Positions 1 to 4,400 of a DNA stretch of 5,989 nucleotides are shown here, piece by piece. The position numbers were made by a program, and so were the translations under genes. Source of the DNA: an uncultured Eubacteriales bacterium (GTDB taxonomy: Bacteria > Bacillota > Clostridia > Oscillospirales > Oscillospiraceae); contig CAJKNS010000153.1 in the NCBI GenBank assembly GCA_905201305.1, positions 1 through 5,989 on the forward strand. The letters are read 5' to 3'. The notes under the pieces are model-generated. The model was not told the origin of the DNA. It made no database searches and worked only from the letters and a program-made list of their open reading frames with translations. Numbering within the stretch: position 1 is the stretch's first letter; each line of letters begins with the position of its first letter.

Positions 1-150
1 CTGCACCCGGTTCACAAAGTCCTTGTCGATATCCTCCATGCAGTGGGAAGCCAGAGCCTTATGATCCGGCTCGTTGAGGTAACGGGCAGGGATAATCACG
101 TCGGTGTCCACATTGGAACCGTACTTATGTACATTACCGGTAATTTTCAT
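1..150 (-). CDS. leuD: 3-isopropylmalate dehydratase small subunit LeuD (partial, N-terminal 50 residues)
   Basis: This is the small (swivel-domain) subunit of the cytosolic isopropylmalate isomerase, which pairs with LeuC to convert 2-isopropylmalate to 3-isopropylmalate in leucine synthesis. The visible 50 residues begin [20 protein letters not shown] and continue with [20 protein letters not shown]. The [14 protein letters not shown] stretch at residues 13-26 is the hallmark N-terminus of bacterial and archaeal LeuD, which is usually about 160 residues, so roughly two thirds lies beyond position 1. The start is the ATG at 150-148, preceded by AAAGGAG eight bases upstream. It lies 16 bp after the leuC stop codon, the usual leuC-leuD operon order. 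No defect is visible in this fragment. LeuD and homoaconitase small subunits look alike; the leu assignment rests on the LeuC neighbour. Confidence 0.93.
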   Translation of the reverse strand, partial: MKITGNVHKYGSNVDTDVIIPARYLNEPDHKALASHCMEDIDKDFVNRVQ

Positions 151-166
151 GGAAATCGCTCCTTTC

Positions 167-1445
167 TTAAAGATCGTCCGGGGTGCAGATGGTGCCCTTC
201 ACTGCGGAAGCCGCTGCCACCGCAGGAGAAGAGAGCACAACCTCGCTCTTCACATGTCCCATTCTGCCCACAAAGTTCCGGTTGGTGGTGGAAATGGCGC
301 GCTCGCCCGCATAGAGAACGCCCATATGTCCGCCCAGACAGGGACCGCAGGTGGGGGTGGAAACCACGGCGCCGGCGGTGATGAAGGTTTCAATGAGCCC
401 CTCCTTCAGCGCCTGCATGTAAACATCCTGGGTGGCGGGGATCACGATGCAGCGAACGCCGTCCGCTACCTTCTTCCCCTCCATGACCTTTGCGGCAACC
501 CGCAGGTCGGAGATCCGCCCGTTGGTGCAGGAGCCGATGACGCACTGCTGAATGTCCATGCCCGCAACCTCCTTGACCGTTTTGGTGTTGCTGGGCAGAT
601 GGGGCAGGGATACGGTGGGCTCGATCTTACTAAGGTCGATTTCGATGGTCTTTTCATATTCCGCGTCGGGATCGGCGGCAAATTCCCGCCAGGTCCTCAT
701 AGGCGGTCCAGGGACGGTTCACACGTCCGGTCATGTATTCCACGGTCTTTTCGTCCACCGGGAAAATGCCGTTTTTCGCGCCTGCTTCAATTGCCATGTT
801 GGCGATGGTGAACCGGTCGTCCATGGAAAGGGCAGCCACGCCGGGACCGGTGAACTCCATAGACTTGTACAGCGCGCCGTCCACGCCGATCATGCCGATG
901 ATGTGCAGAATCACGTCCTTGCCGGAAACCCAGGGCTGGAGCTCTCCAGTCAGATGGAACTGAATGGCGGCAGGGACCTTGAACCATGCCCGTCCGGACG
1001 CCATGCCCGCGCACATATCCGTGGAGCCGATGCCCGTGGAAAACGCGCCCAGTGCGCCGTAGGTACAGGTGTGGGAGTCCGCGCCGATGCAACATTCGCC
1101 CGCAGCGATCAGTCCCTTTTCCGGCAGCAGCGCATGCTCAATGCCCATGGTGCCAACGTCAAAGAAGTTGGTGATGCTGTGCTTTTTCGCAAAGGTGCGC
1201 GCCTGAAGGCTGAGCTTTGCGGCGTTGATGTCCTTACAGGGGGTAAAATGGTCCAGCACAATGGCAATCTTGTCCTTGTCGAAGACCTTGGTAAAGCCGG
1301 CGTTTTCAAACTCCGTGATGGCAACGGGGGTGGTGACGTCGTTGCCCAGCACCAGGTCCAGCTTCGCCTCAATCAGCTCGCCTGCGGCAACCGATGCTTT
1401 TCCCGCATGGGCTGCGAGAATTTTTTGGGTCATGGTCATTCCCAT
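167..1445 (-). pseudogene. leuC: 3-isopropylmalate dehydratase large subunit LeuC, interrupted by a one-base frameshift
   Basis: LeuC is the large [4Fe-4S] subunit of isopropylmalate isomerase (aconitase family). Read from ATG 1445 with the frame restored it is 425 residues, the normal size for this LeuC class (about 420). The first part (residues 1-252) begins [16 protein letters not shown] and contains [20 protein letters not shown] at 121-140, the aconitase-family signature. The second part (residues 253-425) holds all three cluster cysteines: C306 in GSCTNGR, and C366 and C369 in [11 protein letters not shown]. The frames join at 692-686: CTG GCG GGA runs on to a stop at 654-656, whereas dropping one G (689 or 690) gives CTG CGG GAA, reading [16 protein letters not shown], as the family expects. 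As written, translation would stop after 263 residues with no cluster ligands, so the product would be inactive. The 3' part is open from 700, but its ATG is out of family register. Both halves look well conserved, favouring a recent mutation or a sequencing error over an old pseudogene. The stop TAA is at 169-167. Confidence 0.9.
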
Positions 1446-1451
1446 CGTAGA

Positions 1452-1460
1452 TTCCTCCTT
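1452..1460 (-). promoter_or_regulatory. ribosome binding site that fixes the leuC start at 1445
   Basis: On the minus strand AAGGAGGAA (1460-1452) lies about eight bases before the ATG at 1445. The frame is open further upstream to an ATG at 1493, but that would place this Shine-Dalgarno sequence inside the gene and add 16 residues ([16 protein letters not shown]) not typical of LeuC. A second ATG at 1439 is six bases downstream. The first, giving MGMTMTQKI, is preferred for spacing. Confidence 0.85.
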
Positions 1461-1470
1461 GTTGTTTTTC

Positions 1471-1491
1471 GGCAGCCAATGGATTGCTGCC
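1471..1491 (-). repeat. inverted repeat/hairpin in the leuC leader
   Basis: The plus-strand sequence GGCAGCCAAT followed by GGATTGCTGCC is an inverted repeat. GGCAGC pairs with GCTGCC, AA with TT, and one C is bulged. This gives an eight-pair stem with a four-base loop. It lies about ten bases upstream of the leuC Shine-Dalgarno in the transcript. It is not followed by a T-run on either strand, so it is not an intrinsic terminator. It could be an operator dyad or a leader hairpin influencing leuC mRNA stability or translation; the role is inference. Confidence 0.5.
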
Positions 1492-1494
1492 ACA

Positions 1495-1530
1495 TTTCTT
1501 GCATTTATTATTGCACATTGCTTGCAGAAA
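1495..1530. promoter_or_regulatory. candidate operator region: TTGCA repeats between divergent leuC and the Crp/Fnr-type gene
   Basis: TTGCA occurs three times on the plus strand, at 1499-1503, 1511-1515 and 1522-1526, with starts 12 and 11 bases apart, about one helical turn. The outer copies also form an imperfect dyad, TTTCTTGCA (1495-1503) against TGCAGAAA (1523-1530), centred near 1513. The first two copies frame TGCATTTATTATTGCA (1500-1515), which matches its own reverse complement at 12 of 16 positions. The rightmost copy overlaps the -35 of the plus-strand promoter. The arrangement suits a dimeric regulator, possibly the adjacent Crp/Fnr-family protein acting on its own promoter and on leuC. 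No match to a defined FNR or CRP consensus was seen, so the binder is unknown. Confidence 0.35.
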
Positions 1531-1551
1531 GAATGTAGCGTATGTTACAAT
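1522..1551 (+). promoter_or_regulatory. sigma-A-type promoter for the Crp/Fnr-family gene
   Basis: TTGCAG (1522-1527) and TACAAT (1546-1551) are separated by 18 bases, and a TG at 1543-1544 gives an extended -10 (TGTTACAAT). Transcription would start near 1558, leaving a leader of about 28 bases that contains the ribosome binding site AAAGGAGGGG (1571-1580). The position and hexamers fit a housekeeping promoter. The -35 overlaps one of the TTGCA repeats, a placement that would let a bound regulator repress. Confidence 0.6.
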
Positions 1552-1570
1552 CTAGGTAAGAAAACTCCAA
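1542..1570 (-). promoter_or_regulatory. weak candidate promoter for leuC-leuD
   Basis: On the minus strand TTGGAG (1570-1565) and TAACAT (1547-1542) lie 17 bases apart, each with only a partial match to consensus. The -10 would overlap the -10 of the divergent promoter. An alternative is AATAAT preceded by TGC (an extended -10) near 1505-1513, with no good -35. Some leuC promoter should lie in this 140-bp gap, but which one is uncertain. No T-box specifier or antiterminator features were recognised, and the gap is short for one. Confidence 0.25.
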
Positions 1571-1585
1571 AAAGGAGGGGATTTC

Positions 1586-2224
1586 ATGTATTACGACAGC
1601 TTTTCATCGCCGGAGGCAGGGCTGCCCATGGGATTATTCGCGCCGTTTTTCGCGGCAGGGCATCCCATGTCCTATCCCAAGGGGCAGATCATCTACATCC
1701 AGGGGCAGGAGCCGGAATATCTCTACTGTCTTGGGTCAGGGGCAGTTCGGACCATGATGACCTCCGACGAGGGCGAGGTCCGGCTGCTGACCACCTACGG
1801 TCCTGGGAGCATCTTTGGCGAAGCCTCCTTTTTCGACGGCATGCCCCGGGTTTCCACCGCCGAGGCTGCCACGGACTGTCAAATCGTCCGGCTGAGCCAC
1901 AGCAAGGTGGACGAGCTGTTTCGGGCGCATCCGGAGCTGGCGTCCGCAATGATTACCTATCTCGCCCGGACGGTACGGCTGCTCAGCGGTCATGTGGACA
2001 CCATGAGCTTCCAGACCGCCCAGCAGCGGCTGGCAAATCTCCTTCTCAACCATCCCCAGGGGGACAACATTCAGGTAACCCACGAGGAGCTGGCAGCGGC
2101 GCTGGGCTTAAGCCGGGTGACGGTGAGCCGGCTGCTTGGCAGCTTTTCGAGACAGGGACTGTTGAAAACTGGCTACGGGACCATCCATGTGCTGGACCGG
2201 AAGCAGTTGGAGAACCTCGAATAA
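1586..2224 (+). CDS. Crp/Fnr-family transcriptional regulator
   Basis: This 212-residue protein has the Crp/Fnr layout: an N-terminal cyclic-nucleotide-binding-type beta-barrel (about residues 25-115), a long dimer helix (about 118-145) and a C-terminal winged helix-turn-helix (about 150-208). The barrel contains GSIFGEASFFDGMPRVSTAE (75-94), the counterpart of the phosphate-binding cassette. GE at 78-79 and an Arg at 88 are present, but the residue after the Arg is Val where E. coli CRP has Ser, so cAMP binding is doubtful. The HTH is THEELAAALGLSRVTVSRLL (165-184), with recognition helix SRVTVSRLLGSF. The only cysteines are C48 and C98, so there is no Fnr-type N-terminal cysteine cluster, and an oxygen-sensing iron-sulphur centre is unlikely. 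The start at 1586 has AAAGGAGGGG five bases upstream. The gene diverges from leuC, which makes leuCD or itself possible targets (inference). The effector and target genes cannot be read from the sequence. Confidence 0.92.
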   Translation: MYYDSFSSPEAGLPMGLFAPFFAAGHPMSYPKGQIIYIQGQEPEYLYCLGSGAVRTMMTSDEGEVRLLTTYGPGSIFGEASFFDGMPRVSTAEAATDCQIVRLSHSKVDELFRAHPELASAMITYLARTVRLLSGHVDTMSFQTAQQRLANLLLNHPQGDNIQVTHEELAAALGLSRVTVSRLLGSFSRQGLLKTGYGTIHVLDRKQLENLE

Positions 2225-2288
2225 AATTTGCGCGGTGCTGCCTAAGGTTAATGGTTTGTTTTATCTTCGTTCATGGGGTGTTCATAAT

Positions 2289-2398
2289 CCTCCGGTATTC
2301 TTTAGACATAGAAACCGGAAGGTGATAAGCTGATCGCCGGGGAAACATTCCCGGATGCGCTGACAGCCCGCCGCCGGAGGAAAGGCTGGTGTTTTATT
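2289..2398 (+). other. structured RNA region downstream of the Crp/Fnr-type gene, ending in a possible weak terminator
   Basis: Four hairpins can be drawn in a row on the plus strand. They are CCGGTATTCT with AGAAACCGG (2292-2318, one bulge), GGTGAT with ATCGCC (2321-2338, one G-U), CCGGGGAA with TTCCCGG (2337-2354, one bulge) and CAGCC with GGCTG (2364-2388). The last is followed by GTGTTTTATT. A competing long-range pairing, CCTCCGG (2289-2295) with CCGGAGG (2374-2380), is perfect over 7 bp and would enclose the inner hairpins. It may simply be the 3' untranslated region and weak terminator of the regulator gene. I compared it by eye with the cores of several common riboswitch classes and matched none. 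No protein gene of credible size lies here. Confidence 0.4.
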
Positions 2399-2418
2399 AA
2401 AACTCGTTTCAATCCAAT

Positions 2419-2448
2419 CTGACAATTTCTCCTTTACTTTATTTATAT
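2419..2448 (+). promoter_or_regulatory. candidate promoter upstream of the 2500-2545 terminator
   Basis: CTGACA (2419-2424) matches five of six bases of the -35 consensus. It is followed 18 bases later by TTATAT (2443-2448), or 19 bases later by TATATA (2444-2449). The surrounding 2401-2470 stretch is markedly AT- and pyrimidine-rich compared with its flanks. Transcription would begin near 2455 and meet the strong terminator about 90 bases later, with no coding sequence between. The match could be chance in AT-rich DNA. Confidence 0.35.
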
Positions 2449-2454
2449 ATACTC

Positions 2455-2545
2455 TCTTTCTTCCTTACTTTTGTTTCGGACCTGCACAACCGAAACCTGC
2501 GCCCCATGCCGTGGTTCCAAGTCAACACGGCGTGGGGCGTTTTTT
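2455..2545 (+). ncRNA. candidate small RNA of about 90 nt (two hairpins ending in an intrinsic terminator)
   Basis: Between the candidate promoter and the terminator the plus strand forms a perfect 7-bp hairpin, GTTTCGG (2473-2479) with CCGAAAC (2490-2496) and a 10-base loop, immediately before the terminator stem at 2500. ACCTGC occurs twice, in the first loop (2480-2485) and just before the terminator stem (2495-2500). A pyrimidine-rich single-stranded 5' end, a hairpin and a terminator hairpin with a long U-tail is a typical small-RNA layout. The same structure could equally be the 3' end of the upstream regulator's transcript. The family is not recognised. Confidence 0.3.
2500..2545 (+). 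terminator. strong rho-independent terminator
   Basis: CGCCCCATGCCGTG (2500-2513) pairs with CACGGCGTGGGGCG (2526-2539) over 14 bp with one G-U wobble and a 12-base loop. It is followed at once by six T (2540-2545), then GC and a second T-run (2548-2552). The T-tract is only on the plus-strand side, so it terminates rightward transcription, from the regulator gene or from a short RNA starting near 2455. Confidence 0.88.
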
Positions 2546-2630
2546 GCTTTTTCACGATTCACTCAAATAGCGTTCTCCGGTGGCAGATGGAAAGAATAAA
2601 CCAGGTGTCGTTTCATTGCAAATTATTTAC

Positions 2631-2676
2631 GGGCAGTTACGGAGGTCGATTGCACCGCCGTAACTGCCCAGTTTTT
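2631..2676 (+). terminator. long perfect inverted repeat with T-run, second probable terminator
   Basis: GGGCAGTTACGG (2631-2642) and CCGTAACTGCCC (2658-2669) are perfect 12-bp arms. Inside them GGT pairs with ACC across a single A-G mismatch, leaving a seven-base loop. AG and then five T (2672-2676) follow on the plus strand. The minus-strand exit (GTAAATAATTTG) is only weakly U-rich, so it may serve less well for the convergent fic transcript. It lies 86 bp beyond the first terminator with no gene between, so it could be a back-up, a bidirectional barrier between convergent genes, or a dispersed palindromic repeat. Confidence 0.6.
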
Positions 2677-2755
2677 CAATCCGTCCCGTCAAGGACACCT
2701 ATTTTACTCTTTATGATTCATTCTATCTTCTTCGTTCTTTCCTTCCCCATCCCAG

Positions 2756-3361
2756 TCAGATTTTCTCCGTCTGAAACGCACAATACCCCTCATAGTAATA
2801 GCTCCGGTCGATCCCCTTCATATAGATCTCCCGGCTGGAAACCTCCTCTGTCAGCGCCGCCCGCAGCACCGTCTTGATCTCCGTATCCCGGATGGGGCTG
2901 CGCTCCATTGCCAGAAGATAGTCCTCCTGATCGACCTGACTCCAATCCACCACCTGACCGATGCCGTGCTTCAGCATTCCGTCCAGCCAAATCCGCATGC
3001 TCCGTCCGTTGCCCTCCCGAAATGGGTGGGCAATATTCATTTCCACATACTTTTCAACGATTTCCTCAAAGGTGGACTGGGGCATTTTTTCAATCGTTTG
3101 GAGCGCCGCTTCCAGATACAGCACCGGAGCAAAGCGGAAATTCCCCTTTGCCAGATTGACGGTGCGGATTTTCCCGGCAAAGTCATAAATATCCTCGAAC
3201 AAATACCGGTGAATCGCTTGCAGCGCCGCAAATGTCCCCGGGTTCAGGGTATCCAGGGTGCCGCTTTCAAACAGCCACGCCGCCTTTTTCTTGCTGCGCT
3301 TTTCCTCCTCCCGGGCAAGCAGCCCGGAATCGGTGATGCCCAATTTGTTCTCCAGCGCCAT
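2756..3361 (-). CDS. fic: Fic/DOC-family protein adenylyltransferase with C-terminal inhibitory motif (class III-like)
   Basis: Fic proteins usually transfer AMP from ATP to hydroxyl side chains of target proteins. This one has 201 residues with an intact catalytic motif, HPFREGNGRSMR (112-123). It includes the catalytic His112, the acidic residue of the family consensus replaced in type by Glu116, the GNGR phosphate loop and the trailing Arg123. Upstream, GKIRTVNLAKGNFRFAP (63-79) is the flap that positions the target. Near the C-terminus SYYYEG (187-192) matches the (S/T)xxxE(G/N) inhibitory motif; in class III Fic proteins such as Neisseria meningitidis NmFic this motif sits on the last helix and its Glu blocks productive ATP binding. 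The start at 3361 has AAGGAGGG six to seven bases upstream. It lies 31 bp after ansA and is probably co-transcribed. No separate antitoxin ORF is adjacent within the window, which fits self-inhibition. The target is unknown. The stop is TGA at 2758-2756. Confidence 0.93.
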   Translation of the reverse strand: MALENKLGITDSGLLAREEEKRSKKKAAWLFESGTLDTLNPGTFAALQAIHRYLFEDIYDFAGKIRTVNLAKGNFRFAPVLYLEAALQTIEKMPQSTFEEIVEKYVEMNIAHPFREGNGRSMRIWLDGMLKHGIGQVVDWSQVDQEDYLLAMERSPIRDTEIKTVLRAALTEEVSSREIYMKGIDRSYYYEGYCAFQTEKI

Positions 3362-3392
3362 GGGTTCCCTCCTTCCCTGATTCTCTCTTATC

Positions 3393-4385
3393 TCACTCGC
3401 TGATCTCTCCGGTATAATTCCTGGAAAAAATCTCTCTCACCCTTTCCGGGTCCTCCGTCTGTCCCAGCGCCCACATGAGCTTGGTGACAGCCGCCTCGGT
3501 GGTCATATCGCCTGCGGGAATCACACCGGCTTCCAGCAGCTTCCGTCCCACCTCATAGATGGTGAAATTGCTGGGCTCGTACAGGCACTGGCTGCATGCC
3601 ACCACCACAATGCCCTTTTCCTCCAGCATCCGGAGCTTTTCGAGAAGATCCCTTCGGTGGAAGTGCATCCCCCCTGCCCCAAACGTCTCCAGCACCACGC
3701 CGCGATAGCCGATCTCCGCCAGATGGTCAAAGAGCCGGGGGTTGGTGTTGGGAATGAGCTTTAACAGGAACACATCGGTGGAAACCTGATCGAGAAGCCG
3801 GGTTTTCTCCGTATTTTGGGGGATTTGCCGGTCATAGACCCGCAGTCCGTCGGCAAAAATCTCCCCCAGATACCGGGCGTTGACGCTTTCAAAGGCATCG
3901 AACCCCATGGTCCGCACCTTTACCGCCCGGCAGCCGCGAATGATATGCCGGTTAAACGCCACCGACACCCCCTGAATGTCCGCTTCCACCGCCGCCAGGG
4001 CGCAGAACAGGTTGTTCCGGGCGTCGGTGAGCATATTGTCCATGGGAATCTGGGAGCCGGTGAACACCACGGGCTTATGGAGATTCTTCAGCATAAAGCT
4101 CAGCATGGAGGCGGAGTATGCCATGGTGTCGGTGCCGTGGGTAATGATAAAGCCGTCGAAATCAGGGAGGCGTTCATAGACGCTCCGCGCCATGATCTTC
4201 CATTCCTCCGCCTGCACATTGGAGGAATCCAGGCTCATGATCTGCCGTACCTCCACCTGAAACCGTCCGCTCAGGTCCCCCAGACAGGAAAGAAGCTCCT
4301 GTCCGCTCATTTCCGGCTCCAAGCCGTCGGCGCCGGGACGGGAGGCGATGGTGCCGCCGGTGCTGAGCAGTAAAATCCGTTTCAT
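3393..4385 (-). CDS. ansA: type I (cytosolic) L-asparaginase
   Basis: Hydrolyses L-asparagine to aspartate and ammonia. The 330-residue length is normal for the family. The first catalytic motif is LLSTGGTIAS (6-15), with nucleophile Thr12. Substrate binding by SLDSSN is at 51-56, and the second catalytic motif is ITHGTDTMAYSAS (81-93), with Thr85-Asp86. A lysine in AVKVRTMGFDAFESVN (154-169) fits the catalytic-lysine position (alignment by eye). ETFGAGG (233-239) is the interface loop of the C-terminal domain. The N-terminus MKRILLLSTGG begins directly in the first strand with no signal peptide, which supports the cytosolic type I rather than the exported type II enzyme. The ATG at 4385 has GGAGG seven bases upstream. 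The 15-bp gap to the FtsK stop contains that site, so the two genes are probably co-transcribed. Archaeal-type GatD, which acts on tRNA-bound substrate, shares the fold but has an extra N-terminal region not present here. Confidence 0.93.
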   Translation of the reverse strand: MKRILLLSTGGTIASRPGADGLEPEMSGQELLSCLGDLSGRFQVEVRQIMSLDSSNVQAEEWKIMARSVYERLPDFDGFIITHGTDTMAYSASMLSFMLKNLHKPVVFTGSQIPMDNMLTDARNNLFCALAAVEADIQGVSVAFNRHIIRGCRAVKVRTMGFDAFESVNARYLGEIFADGLRVYDRQIPQNTEKTRLLDQVSTDVFLLKLIPNTNPRLFDHLAEIGYRGVVLETFGAGGMHFHRRDLLEKLRMLEEKGIVVVACSQCLYEPSNFTIYEVGRKLLEAGVIPAGDMTTEAAVTKLMWALGQTEDPERVREIFSRNYTGEISE

Positions 4386-4400
4386 ATCGAATCCTCCGTG

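Larger units (their letters stand above)
2225..2755. other. 531-bp intergenic region between convergent Crp/Fnr-type and fic genes
   Basis: No convincing protein gene lies here on either strand. From left to right it holds a run of hairpins (2289-2398), an AT-rich stretch with a possible promoter (2401-2460), a small hairpin (2473-2496), a strong plus-strand terminator (2500-2545), an unremarkable stretch (2553-2630), a long inverted repeat with T-run (2631-2676), and a pyrimidine-rich tract (about 2695-2755) that reads purine-rich in the 3' end of the fic transcript. A 24-codon frame at 2251-2325 (MVCFIFVHGVFIILRYSLDI...) is hydrophobic but lacks a well-spaced ribosome binding site. Confidence 0.7.

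Noticed and set aside
684..700. Programmed ribosomal frameshift in leuC
   Set aside because: Recovery needs a +1 step at CTG GCG GGA, which is not a known shifty context. There is no stop codon or stimulating structure at the junction, and LeuC is not known to use frameshifting.
552..1538. Long open frame on the plus strand across leuC
   Set aside because: It lies antisense to well-recognised leuC codons, has no family resemblance, and its codons mirror the GC-rich third positions of leuC. It is a shadow frame.
2251..2325. 24-residue hydrophobic peptide frame (MVCFIFVHGV...)
   Set aside because: It has only AAGG three bases from the ATG, too close for a normal ribosome binding site, and it overlaps the hairpin region. 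It cannot be supported without expression data.
2330..2346. Hammerhead-like CTGAT...GAAAC element
   Set aside because: CTGATCG does not match the required CUGANGA core, and the stems do not assemble around it.
2289..2398. Known riboswitch such as cobalamin, SAM, TPP, c-di-GMP or T-box
   Set aside because: The conserved cores of these classes were looked for by eye and not found, and there is no downstream plus-strand gene to control.
2506..2877. Plus-strand open frame of 123 codons starting in the intergenic region
   Set aside because: It starts inside the terminator hairpin, runs through its T-tract and the second inverted repeat, and then overlaps fic antisense. No ribosome binding site was seen.
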